Assembly: GCA_024449915.1 (NCBI GenBank)
Contig: JAMZAV010011137.1
Coordinates: 1 to 64,000 of the forward strand
Direction: 5' to 3'
Length of the DNA stretch: 64,000 bases
Source of the DNA: Sweltsa coloradensis
Taxonomy: Eukaryota; Arthropoda; Insecta; Plecoptera; Chloroperlidae
This document shows, one piece after another, positions 23,362 through 35,396 of this stretch; position 1 is the stretch's first letter, and each line of letters opens with the position of its first letter. Below the pieces are notes generated by a model that saw only the letters and a program-made list of their open reading frames with translations, was not told the DNA's origin and did not search any database. The position numbers and the translations under genes are program-made.

Positions 23362-24891
23362 CAGTGTTGGGTCAAGTCGTTTTTAAAATGATTTTTTTTT
23401 TAAAATTTCAGTTCAATGTTCTCAAATAATGTGAACTTTTAAAAAGTTCAAGTTACTGTTTTAAAACCTAAAATTTAAGTTCAAGTTCATCTAAAATATG
23501 AAAACTAAGTTCTTTTAAAAGTTCTTTGTAAAAAAAATCCAATTTTCTTAAAGTCGATGGCGTTTCTTAAAATGAAGGAAAAACAGAGGCAAAAAAACAT
23601 AAGGGGTTTGGGTGTTCGATGTACCAAATACTCGCGAGTTTGAGTTCTTACGAAAGTGTTTGAGCTGTCTTTGATCGTGTTGATGATTGTACTATGGGAA
23701 GCTTCGCAAACGCTTTTTCAGGCGCAGTTGTTGGATGAGCGTAATTGGTGTATAGAGCGCCATGTGTTGTGTTATGCGGGAAATTTTCTGTTTGTTCTGT
23801 TAAAAAATTATAACTAAGTCGAAGAATTTTTTTCTTGAATTAAATTAAACAACAAATTAGCATTTATTTTTTACTAACCGTATAAATTTTTAAAAAGAAA
23901 AAAAAAATCGCTTATTATAAAATGCAGAATTTTCATAAGAAATAATTATTAGATCGCGCACAAATTTACACGAATTCATAAAATAAAGTTTTTGTGAAAA
24001 AAACATTCCACAAATAGTGATTAAAGCATGTACCTGTCAAAGAATTGTTTTTAAAAATGAAAAAAAAAAAAAAAAACGGATGTTCATGAGAGAAAATAGG
24101 TTTTTTCGAATTGCGCTCAAAAATTTCACAAGAAGACCTAAATTCATTAAAATTAAGGGTTATGTGAAAAAATCATTAAATCGGATAAAGCATGTAGGTG
24201 TTATACGCTGAAGAAATGGTGTTTAAAAATAAAAAAAAATTTGCCATTTTAACGAAGAAAATAATTTTTCTGAATTGCGCTCAAAAAACGTTGGAAGTTC
24301 TAAGTTCAGAGGGACTTCGAAGACCCTCCAGAAATTCATACGCAATTGGAGTATCGGTTTAGCCGTAATGTGGTATACAAACACACAAAAATACAAAAAA
24401 AAGAAAAAAAAACATTCCGGATTTTGAGATTTTTTTCTCTAGGTAGTGAAATGGAATCTCCGCTTTCGCTGCTACGCTCATCCAACTACATTTCTCGTCG
24501 GACCAAGCTTGTTAATATTATTGCCAGATACTTAGAACTTTTAGGCTTTTCCAAGATTTTTTTTACCGAATTAGTTGGCCTGTGATCGTTTTAACTTCGG
24601 AAGCGTACGTTGACCTTGTCGTCAACAGTCTGAACGTGCGTCAACGTAGGCCTACTGATGTGCGGAACAACGCTTTGTCTATTGTTTTTAAGCCGTCGAC
24701 GGTCGGCTCGACGCACGGGAAAAAGAAACTTTCAAATGAATGAAACTTTTCTGAAAAACTGAAAAAGTTGTTCTCAAAAAAAGAACTTTTAAAAAGTTCA
24801 AGTCATTCATTTTAAAAAGAGTTAAGTCAATGAAAAAGTTCACAAAAAAATATCAGAACGCGTTCTTTTAAACGTTCTTCCCCAACACGTG
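23362..24891. mobile_element. hAT-type non-autonomous element with nested repeat
   Basis: Left end CAGTGTTGGGTCAAGTCG, right end (reversed) CACGTGTTGGGGAAGAACG. It is flanked by an exact 8-bp duplication, CCACCATG at 23354-23361 and 24892-24899, the hallmark of hAT transposition. Both ends are made of diverged AAGTTC/GAACTT words. A ~790-bp repeat of the dispersed family (23690-24486) sits inside. Without it the element is about 740 bp and has no transposase. Confidence 0.85.
23690..24486 (+). repeat. Dispersed ~750-bp repeat family, copy 1
   Basis: Contains GTTGGATGAGCGTAATTGG near its left side and ends GCTACGCTCATCCAAC. The interior has two to three units of about 120-130 bp with GCGCTCAAA.TTTCACA and TAAAGCATGTA. 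It is the reverse complement of 34402-35165, and shares end sequences with 62322-63087. Inserted in the hAT element at 23362-24891. Confidence 0.75.
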
Positions 24892-24899
24892 CCACCATG

Positions 24900-26780
24900 T
24901 ATCTAGGCGCCGTTAGGGGGCGCCGCAGCCAAGCCGCGGTGCGCTACACACTCAAGCACCTAATACAGCAAAGCAGACGTTGGGGTGATTTCGAGGTGTT
25001 ACACAGCCGTCATCATGTAACGTGATGTGCTGAACTTGAAAACTGATCACAATCGATTGGGGATTAAGGTACCTGACAAACACATGCCAAAATTTTTATT
25101 GGGGTACGATGTGATCATTCTTGGTGAAGAAAAAATGGCTTGAAACATGCTCAAAATCACTTTTTTAAGGTGTTAGCTACTGCCTTACTTATGCCTAACT
25201 AATGCTACTGTAACCACTAATACGTCGGCCCGGCCGATTCTGACCCAGACGGGGTGGGACTACAATGTTCATATTTTTACCTCTTTATGGGACATTTCCA
25301 AGGTTATAGAAATATAGTCTCTTTTGAAAAAAAACAAGTTGAACAAAAGTCTAAAAAGTTTTTGGAAGGCTTCCAAATAAAGGTTTTTATAAAATAAGCC
25401 TTAAAACACTTGGTCATACAATTCAACAAGTAACCATAGTACTTGTACACTGTTGACGGTATAAGCAGAGTTTAGATTAAGCAGGTTAGGCAGGGAAAAA
25501 AAGTGCGATAGGTATAAAACAGATAGCGGAAATAAAAAATTTTTCTTCTTGTGGTGGATGGAAAGAGAAAAGGGTTGTCATTATTTACTCTCATAAAAAC
25601 AAATCAGAAACCGTCCCTAGGCCTAGGCTCCCAGATGTGGAAAAATTAATTATAATGCAAAAGTGTAGCGTCTAAAAGTTCCCTTCGGATATCATGGAAC
25701 TAGTAAAATTTCATACTTTACATACATGTTTGACAAAGCCTAGCCAACCCTTTATGGCCCTAGCACCAACATTGTTAGGATATGAACTTGCCTCAACTGT
25801 TTGTTTACTAAATTGCAACAATCTCAAATCATTTCATACAACCTTGTCTTATCGATTGGCCCGCGTGTATGAATGGCACTGCCATCTAGAATAAAATATA
25901 GAACTTTTTCGAGCTCTTTGCTATACGCAAACTTTGTAAAGTGTTGGATTTCGATGATGATCTACCTCTTTTCAACCATAGAATCCTATATAATTGCGTT
26001 TCAGACCAGCAGTTGGTCGTCCATTTTCCGGTACAATTAGAAGGCCACTTAAGAATGGACAGTTACATGTTAATCAAAAATGGAATACGCGATTTGTGGC
26101 CATAATAGTTCTCAAGATTTGCCGCCAGCGTTGACAGGTAAGACATACTAAGCCTTTAACTATCCAACATGATTACTAAATTCTTATGAAAGCACTTCGT
26201 ATTGTTTCTTTTGTTTTAATCCCATGCTGCACTAATGCCTAAAACCAATCAAACAATCCAGGTAAAATTACTTTTATTGCATTTTAAAAAAGCATAAATT
26301 TAAACCACCAAATCGCCATCTTTGAAATGGGACCGTTGGAGTACTTCAATTGCTACGCTCGCGCCTTTCGTGCGGAGGTATAGGAGACTGATAATCTAAG
26401 CCTAACTCATAGGGTTTAATTAATACAATGACTTTCAAATCACAACCATGCCGTTTTCCACGATACCGTTCAAGAAATTACCAATTCCTTCGAAACGAAA
26501 ACACGACTATCGTTTTCAAATTGCAGTTTTCAACTCATCTCCCACGAACTCGAGAATTGGGGTCCAGTCCTCTAACAAACCTATACCGTCGTTATTACAC
26601 TGGTCTACCCTATACACCTCATACCCAGGATGTACATGAATACCGAGGCGGGTTCTAGATATATTTTACATCCTATATTGTAATAGCTTTAATACCATAG
26701 AATTTAAATCACAACTTTGATTAAAAATATTATATTTTAGCAAAATAATTTTGTGTATTAATGGAACTGGAAAAAGGAAT
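24900..26780. other. Gene-free stretch
   Basis: No gene or clear repeat recognised. Frames at 25694 and 26428 lack recognisable domains. Confidence 0.4.
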
Positions 26781-26790
26781 GAGATCACAC

Positions 26791-27186
26791 ACATAACAAA
26801 AACTTGTAAGAATAGAAATACAGCCAAACCTTACATCACCTCAAAAAGGATATGAGATCTTAAAAATAGGGCCAAGCTCATCTACCCTTCCACATAAAGT
26901 ACATTGTACCCATAACAGCCATCCTACGAAAAGCTTGGCAAAATAGAATTGCATGTTTATTACGTTTTAAATTAATTAGAAAAAAAAAGAAACTATGGAT
27001 AAACTATTTACGTTAAATAATTAATCGCAAATTCTATTTTGCCAAAGCTTTTCGAGGATGCTGTTTAGGGACCACTGTACGTTTATGTGGGCAAGGGTAG
27101 ATGAGCTTGGCCCTTGTTTTTTAGATCTCATCTCCTTTTGAGTGGTGTAAGGGTTTTGGCTGTATTTCTACAAGTTTTTGTTATGT
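26791..27186. mobile_element. Foldback MITE
   Basis: Left arm ACATAACAAAAACTTGTAAG ... and right arm ... CTACAAGTTTTTGTTATGT are reverse complements over about 165 bp each, with landmarks CAGCCAAACCTTAC/GTAAGGGTTTTGGCTG, GGCCAAGCTCATCTACCCTT and AAAAGCTTGGCAAAATAGAA. The loop is about 65 bp. A half-copy occurs at 31620-31790. Confidence 0.8.
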
Positions 27187-27199
27187 ACTTCTTTCCAAG

Positions 27200-27470
27200 G
27201 GAGGGAGGGGGGAATATGCGGTGGACAAGGGGTTGGACATGCTGGTGCTGGTAATGAACCAGCCACAAGCTCTATTGGTACAAAGTATGAGTAGGATCAG
27301 GATTTGGAAATTCGGGAATTCCCTGAAGTTCCGGGACACAAAAAAAACTACACGAGGCTCGACTTGTCAAGAAAATCGAACGGACAATCCGATTTTTGTG
27401 GGTGAGCAAGAAATGGCAACCCTAGAATCAGTCATAATTCCTAGAGCCTGCACCTAAAGGGGGCGGGCTA
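27200..27470 (+). repeat. Repeat with GCTGGT..ACCAGC hairpin
   Basis: TGCTGGTAATGAACCAGCCACAAGC matches in part TGCTGGTCAGAACCAGCCAC at 37440 and 59830, which share more flanking sequence with each other. A partial copy of that family. Confidence 0.4.
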
Positions 27471-27739
27471 AAGGCAACCCCCTAGATGGGAATCGGGTTA
27501 ATTAATTAAAAACTAGGCAAAAATATTAGCTATTTTCCTTTCGTGTTTTATCAAAAGTATTTTCGATTTTCTTTTTCACAATTGGATGAATTCTGAGGCG
27601 TATGCTAAAGCATGTTCACACTGGGCATTTTTGGTCCACTTCAATCGGAATCACCCGGGCTCTAATAAGTGACAAGCAGCAGCAGCTGTCACCAAGAGAT
27701 TTTGATTCTTGGAAAACTATATTCGGTGAGTGGGATCGT

Positions 27740-28115
27740 CTACTAAATCAGTTTTTTTTTCTTTTTGTTTTTCTTTTTTTCTTTTCCTTTTTTTTTCTAC
27801 TTTTTTCCTTTCTTTCTTCTTTTCATTTTGTTTTGTTTTAATTTCTTCGTTCTTTTCATTCCCAACCCTTTTTTATATTTTGAGTCATTCATAATTGTAA
27901 TTAATATCCTTGTTTTATTTGTTATCAAATTTCGTTCGAGTTCTTTAATACATTGTTGTAATATTACTATGGCCTATTTCAAAATATTTACCCTTAAAAT
28001 GTAGTTCATTTTTTGGTCTGCATCTAGTAATTAGATTACTTATTAGTTGTCCTCCTCTGTAAAATCAGGTTTTATAAAACTGAATAAGATAGACGTTTTA
28101 AATAAATAAAAAAAA
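27740..28115 (+). repeat. T-rich tract and LINE/SINE-like 3' tail
   Basis: 27750-27850 is an imperfect T/C-rich tract. 28045-28115 reads GTTGTCCTCCTCTGTAAAAT ... ACTGAATAAGATAGACGTTT and ends in AAATAAATAAA. The same tail occurs at 57258-57331, so this is the 3' end of a dispersed retroelement. Confidence 0.55.
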
Positions 28116-28379
28116 TAAAAAGTCGGATAAAGGACAGTTTCCCCGTTTCTTTTCGACTCTGCTGTCAACAGTACCGTTAGCTGGTGTTTTTTGTCCTCCT
28201 TAACCTTGCCTTATGTGGAGGTGGTAGTGGATGTGATGCCACAGCCACACTGGCGCCAGCCGCGCGGCTGCCCCTACTACTATAGTGGAAACGATACAGA
28301 CAAATGGCTACAAAAGTACAAACCTCGTGAGTTTTAGTATCAAGTGTTGTCTAAACTTGAGCAGGCTATGTATTAAGAA

Positions 28380-28790
28380 ATGTAAGAAAGTAAGGTAGGC
28401 CTACTGATATGTACGTCTCGATACTAATGTTATCCTAGGCCTAGTGTTAAAAATAAAGCATTCTTGAATAGAATAGCAAATCTCTTCTTCGTTAACTCAT
28501 TACAGGTGCCTCGATCTAGGCTAGGCCTAGCTAGGCCCTATGCCAAGGGCCTAGACCTTAGTTTACATCGCATTGCACTAAAAATGAGTCCTAGGCCTAG
28601 CAGGCCCCTTGACAAGGCCTAGGCCCCTACCTAATCAGTAAAAACTGCATTTATTGGACAGAAATATGTAGGCCCTCGGACCAGAGCATAGCTAGGCTTT
28701 AAAGCATAATAATATTAGGGGTTAGGGCGTCTAGGCCCTAAGGCTATGGGCGGTAGGCTAGGCCTAGGGCCCTTACTTCTCTCGGTTGGT
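28380..28790. repeat. AGGCCTA-rich segment
   Basis: The palindromic word TAGGCCTA and its overlaps occur very densely here, with further clusters at 39240-39500, 45850-46050, 47015-47300 and 56525-56600. No gene recognised. Confidence 0.6.
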
Positions 28791-29820
28791 ATGGACAGTT
28801 TTTTTATGTGTACCTACAAACACCTTAACGTCGCTATTTTAAATCTAAAGTACCTACTGATCAAAAAACTTGTCCCATACAAACAAAAGAGTTTCCCTAT
28901 GGGCTAGGTAGGGTAAGCAACCCTAATACCGGACGGTCACCCCCTACCGGCACGCGCGGAACAACTCTAAGTTCATTTCGCCCTTTTAATACGCTTTTCA
29001 ATACCGATCTTACTGATGTGATGCATGTATAAATAGTTTTAGTTGACATCTTGTGTTTTCTTACGAAGGCTTGGGTGATTTCTTTCGTGAGTCGAAAGAT
29101 AATCGAAATAATCAAAGGTCAGAAGATTCCGATGTGCGTCCAAAAGCTCACAAAGAAGTTGCCGGTACCAAACTCAAGCTCCCTTTATACCAGCAACGAA
29201 AAAATATAAATGGCTGTTTCTAGCGTACAGCCTGTTGAACAAGACCTATGAAGTTGGATAACAACTTAAAAACACAGACACAAACAATCAGATTGGATCG
29301 GACAAGAGCGTTGAACAGGGAGAGCATAATTACGGCCCGATAAACATCAAATTTTTAACACTTCAGAATATCGAAAATGCTTAAACGCGTCCGCCGTTCA
29401 GGGCGCTTGCCTCCCACATACCCGCTATGACAATCCCGAGCACCCCATGGTATCGTAGACAAACGTGTCGCTAATATATAGCCACCGATAAGTAGATAGT
29501 TGGCTGCGAGATGGTAGTGCCTATACGCTGACGATCGGTGATGGGACAACACATGGCCTAGTTGACACACGTTATACACAGGTTTCACAAACACACGCAT
29601 GGTGATCCATACATCATACGTTAGCTGAACGAAACGAAGATACAGGCGTTTTAAGTTGAAAATTTATCCGAAGCGCTGTAAGTGTCCGCTTATCGGTACC
29701 ATCACCCAGACCTAGGGACCTAGGCCCAGGCCCTAGATACGACCAGGAATGAAATTACAAAAATTCAACTCGATCGGGAAGAACCCAAGTCTTCTGCACA
29801 GAGTCTAGAAATACAAAAAC
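28791..29820. other. No gene; one short MITE fragment
   Basis: 28813-28852 carries CTACAAACACCTTAACGTCG and CTATTTTAAA, matching the hairpin at 44084-44167. The remainder shows no recognisable gene. Confidence 0.4.
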
Positions 29821-29822
29821 TC

Positions 29823-29903
29823 GTTTCCCGGCCAGGGGAATTGAACCCACGTCTCCCACATTTCGGCTATCAAGGGCGCTTTAGCCAACTAGACCAGGGA
29901 AAC
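29823..29903 (-). tRNA. tRNA-like sequence, probably pseudogene
   Basis: On the minus strand the ends GTTTCCC and GGGAAAC pair perfectly over 7 bp. An A-box-like TGGTCTAGTTGGCTAAAGC and a B-box GGTTCAATTCC are present. However, an anticodon stem does not form (the segment after GCGCCC lacks a complement), and extra bases separate the T-arm from the acceptor. A tRNA pseudogene or SINE head is more likely than a functional tRNA. Confidence 0.4.
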
Positions 29904-29977
29904 ACCAGTCGTTGTTAGACGAGTGAGGGAGTCATGTGTTGAGTACCCGGGAACATTTGCATTTAAGTTTGATAATT

Positions 29978-31340
29978 AGGGGAGATCCTTGTACCTTGGG
30001 ACACTTTTTTCATAAAAATCACAAATCAATCATTTTTTTAACTTATTTCCTTCTGGTTTGGACCAAAAGTAGCCAAATTTATCTGACAACTTAAGATAAA
30101 AAGGTGGGATATAGGAATAACAAGTCAAATATGGTATTTGGCCTGTTCATAGAATGCTGCAAATGTCCCAAGGTACAATATGGTAATGTACCTTGGGACA
30201 CATGGGATTGTACCTTGGGACAGTGATTTATTAATGCTATTTGGATGCAGACTAAGAATAATTTTACCACAAAATACATTTTATATCAATAGATTCATTC
30301 ATACAGTTGAACATTTAGATCATAGGAAATTTACTCGAAGAAAAATCATCATGGGCGGAATAGAATTTTTGAGGGCGTTAATGCAGCCAAGTTACGTTTG
30401 TTCCCCCTTCTCCAGAGGTCATGCAACCAACTTATTTCACCCCTTTAGGTGCTACAACTTTTGCTGGAACGTGGACATTGGTAATACCAAATTCTTCCAG
30501 GTTATAGATCTTATCCTGCATAAAGTGGTATTTTTTTATGCTTCTTCGTATTTCACGAAAAACATTTGTACTGCAGCCTTATTAAAAGCCGTAGGCCTAG
30601 ATCTGGCTAGGCTAGTAGCTTCAAGCTTTCTCATGGACAGTTTTCTCTCATGCTGCTTCATAAAAGATTGGTAAAATTGCTTAGGGCCTACATGCAGCCT
30701 TTTTTATTATCCCACGATGACGGATAATGCAAGCGTTTAGCCACAGCAAAATCGTAGGCCAACGATTTCACCTGCCTGGCCTAGATAAGAAAATACTTTC
30801 ATAAAATATAGGCCTCTAGGACCTAATATTACTAATTTCATAAGTTCAACTTCCAATTTATATAATATACCTGCTATGATAACATATTTGTTTGAAACAT
30901 AACCTAGAAAATACACATGGCACTAGTCCCAAGGTACATGCCACCTTTATGTCCCGAGGTACAAGCAGTGTAACATTTAAATTAAATAATGTTCAATAAT
31001 TTTCATTAAAGATAGGCCCTATGCAACCAACAGGCCTATTCTATATTATAGTTAAGTAAATGACCTATAAGATAGAATAAGCTATAGTAACAAAATGTAA
31101 TTACCTGAACTGTAGAATGATTAACTTATCTCTCGAAAATGTAAGTCAAGATGCCCCAAAAACTAAAAATGCTATACAATCACAGACAGGCAGCCTAGTT
31201 GTATAAAAACTTATGTCATAGCTATCTGGTGGTAGAGTAAGATCTATTACTATCAACATATGAAAATTTCCCCCAACACCACTGCTTAATAAGCCACTGT
31301 CCCAAGGTACATGCCGTCCCAAGGTACAAGGATCTCCCCT
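29978..31340. mobile_element. Non-autonomous DNA transposon with GTACCTTGGGAC subterminal repeats
   Basis: Terminal inverted repeats: left AGGGGAGATCCTTGTACCTT, right the exact reverse complement ending AAGGATCTCCCCT. The 12-bp motif GTACCTTGGGAC occurs at 29991, 30188 and 30210, and its reverse complement at 30165, 30926, 30951 (one mismatch), 31299 and 31316, so copies crowd both ends. The + strand frame 30180-30674 lies inside but has no recognisable transposase domain. Target duplication not resolved. Confidence 0.8.
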
Positions 31341-32290
31341 TCATTGGTATAAATAATAGGGTTTTAAAGTTTAGTTGGTATAAGGGTGCGTCAACGTAAG
31401 GCCATGATGCACCACTCTAGCCTAAGATAGGCTAGGGAGGCCTAAGGTAGGGGGAAGAAAAAAGTAATGTTACCGGGTACTGAACACATGGCTCACTCAC
31501 TCGTCTTAACGACTTTGGCGTTTCCCTAGTACTTAATAATGAGTTGATATTTATTTCTCATTAAAAGTTGTTTTTCTTTGTTTTTATTGAAGAAAAACAG
31601 TGTTAAAAAACTGGCCCACACCAACGACAAAAGTGCCAGCTTTTCAAGGATGTAGTTATGGGGCAGTGTACGTTTATGAATTAAGAATTCACAAATGTAA
31701 AAGTGTACATGCGTGCTTGGCCCTTCTTTCAGAACTCATTGCTTTTTGGTGTGTAAGGTTTGACTGTACTTGACACTTTTTTTTGTATGTGAGTAATTTT
31801 TGACTGAAATAATTTTTACTAAATGTGAGTTTGGCCTTTTGTTGGGTTCTCTGAAATTTTGTGAGCGGCTTTTTTCACTAAATAATGCTAAATTTGACTA
31901 ATTTATTAAAAAGTAACAAATTAAGGCAATAATCAAGTTTTTTTAAAATAAATTAGAGCAAAATCGGCAACATTTCTTAATATTAGGGCCTATGCAAGTT
32001 TTAGCTCCAAAATATGTAATTAATTTGACAATTGGGCATTGAAATCAACATTTCTGTTTTAACGTAGCCTATAGGTAGCTATTGTGGACCTAATTTTTTT
32101 ATTGTTAATGTATTGAGACTAGAAATTTACATTACAATTACAGCCATCGGCAAGTGTCTAGTGGAACCAATTTTTAATTTACTGATTAACTATAATTGTG
32201 TATAGGCCCTACCTTCCAATTGTCTATATTTTTTATTTTAATGTTGTGCATCCTTACTAGGCCTATATAGTCACTGTTGTACATTTCAGG
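31341..32290. other. Gene-free; half-copy of foldback MITE
   Basis: 31380-31430 carries GTGCGTCAACGTAAGGCCAT and GATGCACCACTCTA, shared with 59770-59815. 31620-31790 matches one arm of the foldback MITE at 26791-27186 (AGCTTTTC, CGTTTATG, CTTGGCCCTT, TGTAAGG, TTGACTGTA). The rest is AT-rich without features. Confidence 0.5.
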
Positions 32291-32299
32291 AATGGGAGG

Positions 32300-32620
32300 A
32301 GGAACCTGCATGATTGTCAAGGCAACTCCTCGAGAACCTTTGACTTTGTTTGTCGCAGCTCGTGTGTGATTCTTCAGCATCTCAATCCTCATATTCAGCC
32401 GCCTACGCTCGTATTGCGCAATAATTGAATCAATTGTAAGTACCGTAGTTCTTGGAACAATTGTTCAACTCGTAGTCCCTCTATCCTCCCTTTTAATAGG
32501 TTTATCCTGCATGTAGATCATTCCTTGGCGTAATGTCAAGTCTGTAGAGGGGCAAGGCACGAAGCGATGATTGTCAGTTTGCTTCTAACCTTGACTCGGA
32601 ACAGACTTGAAGCCCAAGCC
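32300..32620 (+). repeat. Dispersed repeat shared with 57900-58150
   Basis: CATATTCAGCCGCC, GCACAATAATTG-like and TTTAATAGGTTTATCCTGCA segments line up in order with 57955-58085 (CACATTCAGCCGCC, GCACAATAATTGGTG, AGAGGTTTGTCCCTGCCATG). Similar length and orientation. Identity of the element is unknown. Confidence 0.5.
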
Positions 32621-32989
32621 CTTGTTTCTTGCAGTCTCTCAAGACACGGCTGCATACCTGCCAACTTGTACAATTTGGTCGTACAATGTACAAATTTCGA
32701 TAGTTTTGTACGATTTTACCTACTATTCACCATCGAAATTCTACGATTTTTTCAGTTTTTGTATTTGCCTCACAGTTTTTAAGCTAATTATCTGGTTTAA
32801 TTTACGCGCTACGTCGATGCAGTCTATCTATCTATTTAATATTTATAATGTCCTTTGTTCATGCTGCCGACTTGTGGCAGTGTGCTGAGAATGCCCCCCC
32901 TCGTCCTGCCTTACCACTCGCGAGATCTTCCAGAGATTATACTACATAAATATTTACCATAACATCTCTAATGTTTTCAATCTGCTTGA

Positions 32990-33180
32990 AGTCAAAAGCT
33001 ATTCTATAGCTGTGAAATTATAGCATTAATTTTTTGGCTTTGTAGCATAAATTTTTCCAAAAATAGCATTTATAGCATTAACTCCCCAGGAAGTGGGAAA
33101 GCGGGAATTCGAGTCGAATCCGAGTAGCGAACTACTCGCGAGTATCGAGTCGAGTAATAAACAAAAATCTTCGAATCTCA
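32990..33180 (+). repeat. TAGCATTA and CGAGT repeat relics
   Basis: 33005-33085 repeats TAGCATTAAT / TAGCATTTAT words shared with 36925-37258 and 41020-41115. 33105-33165 is dense in CGAGT (GAGTAGCGAACTACTCGCGA), resembling the ends of the hAT MITE at 45705-46771. Both look like decayed transposon ends. Confidence 0.45.
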
Positions 33181-34400
33181 AATCACTTTGTTTTTGTATT
33201 TATGTAGGCCCTAAGTATGTATGCAATCTAATTACCTACCAAATTAATATTGTGCAGCTTCAATGCATTAGCTTTTTAGCATATAGCCTTTGCAGGGGGG
33301 CCAAAATAATTCACCATTACTATTTTACAAGGTACAAACAAGGTAGCAAATTTAAATTCAAAACTGTCTACACCAACACAAGTGCAATAAATTAAATGAA
33401 TGAAATAATATGGGTACTTGAAGACACCCACATATTAAAGCAATTGGAGTCCCCCCCCCCCCCCCCCCAAAATATTACATAGAAGCAGCAAGCTACACAA
33501 CTGTAGGCCTATTTATCTCCAGATGATGTTAATTCTTGCATATTGTGTCACTGGTGTCCAAAAGCGTAATCTACTGTCAAGTGTCTACATGCAATTTTCA
33601 TTATCAGAATGGAGCCCCAAGTGTCAAGAGTATAAATACTGGAAACGTCCAGCTGGGACCTTGCTTGCTTGCCCAGTGCTAAACTGATGAATGAGCTGGC
33701 ATGCATAGCGCTTGCACAACCGGCCAGCTGCTGTGACAGGCGGGAATTGGGGTGGGGAGTCATGTGACGTGTGACCTTGAGACATCGCAGTGACTGCAGT
33801 CTATGCTCCGGTGCTCCGAGTGAGCGATAACCAACCAAAGATCAATATTTTCAATAGGAAATATATCAATCAGTGATGAAGCCGTTCGTTTCATTACCAT
33901 ATAATGGTCACACGGCAAGTGCCCAAAGTCTCGACCCTCCAAAACTGCACACACATTAGCTATTTATTTCAGGTTATTATCTACGCTGATGATTTTAGAA
34001 CTAAGATGACCTCTTATGATTTAGAATGAACTTTTGTAGGCTATTAAAGAAAATTGAATTCTGCATCTTTTGAGATGTGTCTGACCTCTGTAGGTTAGAC
34101 TCCCCCAAATACAAAAATTTGTAAAAAAAAAAAAAAAAGAAAACGGCAGCCAAGCTCTCCTTCAAAAGTTTTTGGCTGTGAATGTTGTGAGATATAGAAT
34201 TTGAGCCAATCTTTTCATTGTTTCGCATTGAAAAGAAGTAAGATCATTTTGCCTGTTGACGAGCGCCAAGCCAACCATTTTTCGGGGTAAAAAAAGTAAA
34301 AATGTTAAAACTCAAAATCATAAAAAAATTACTTGGCCCTTGAATTTGGTTCATTATGACTAGGCCTAAAAAGTATAAAAAATATTTACATATGTACATA
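33181..34400. other. Gene-free; poly(C)18
   Basis: A run of 18 C lies at 33451-33468. No coding sequence recognised; the minus-strand frames at 33548-33954 lack recognisable domains. Confidence 0.4.
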
Positions 34401-34401
34401 A

Positions 34402-35165
34402 TTGGATGAGCGTAGCGAGCGAAGCGAAGATTCCATTTCACTACACTGGAGAAAAAAATCCGGAATGTTTTTTTTTTTTTTTCTTTTTGTATTTTTGTGT
34501 GTCTGTTAACACGATTCCGGCTAAACCGATACTCCGATTGTGATGAAATTTTATGGAGGCCTTCGAAATCTCTGAACTTAGAACTGCCACGTTTTTGAGC
34601 GCAATCGGAAAAATTTTTCTCATAAAAAACGCAATTTTACGATTTTTTTCAAATTTAAAAAAATTTCTTCGACTTATAACTCCTACATGCTTTATCCGAT
34701 TGTAATGTATTTTTCACAGAACCTTAGTTTTATGAAATAAGATATTCGTGTAAAATTTAAGCGTAATCGAAAAAAATTTCTCATGAAAATCAAAATTTTA
34801 CGAGTTTTTTTCTTTTTTAAAACAATTCTTTGACTTAAACACCTACATGCTTTATCCTATTGTAATAATTTTTTCACAGAACCCTTATTGTATGAATTAT
34901 ATATTCGTGTTAAATTTGAGTGCAATCGAGAAATTATTTCTTATAAAAATCGCAATTTTACGATTTTTTTATTTTTTTAACAATTACAATTAACTTAAAA
35001 AAATTAATAAATTAAAGTTAATTTTTTATTTAATTTAATTTAATTTAAAAAAAATTCAACTTAGTTATGATTTTTCCACAGAACAACAGAAAATCCGCAT
35101 AACACATGGCAGCTCAATGCACCAATTACGCTCATCCAACAACGCGGCGGGACTTAAGCGTTTTC
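34402..35165 (-). repeat. Dispersed ~750-bp repeat family, copy 2
   Basis: Inverted relative to copy 1. Starts TTGGATGAGCGTAGCGAGCG and runs past TTACGCTCATCCAACAACGC to AAGCGTTTTCCTAG, a flank also seen (inverted) at 62324-62350. Internally it has three ~125-bp units with CTTTATCCGATTGTAAT and ACGATTTTTTT. Confidence 0.75.
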
Positions 35166-35396
35166 CTAGTAATAACCTAACCGGGAACAATAAGTTGATT
35201 TAGTAAAACCATCTTTAGTGGAAGTAAAATAATTAAATTAAATTAAATTAAATTAGACCTATATAATAAAAGTATAGTAACTACTACGTACCGACAAATG
35301 TCATACAAAAATGAAGTGTAGGGCCTAGGCTAGGGGCTGCATTTTATTGCAGACATAACTCGACAATGCCTAACTTAGGCCTAGATTAGGGTGTCC
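35166..35396. other. Short gene-free spacer
   Basis: AT-rich, with a (TTAAA)n-like stretch at 35230-35255 and AGGCCTA words. Nothing else recognised. Confidence 0.4.

Noticed and set aside
29823..29903. Functional tRNA gene
   Set aside because: Acceptor arms pair, but no anticodon stem forms and the T-arm is displaced by extra bases; kept only as a tRNA-like sequence.
30180..30674. 164-aa open frame
   Set aside because: It lies across the subterminal repeats of a non-autonomous transposon and has no recognisable domain or coding bias.
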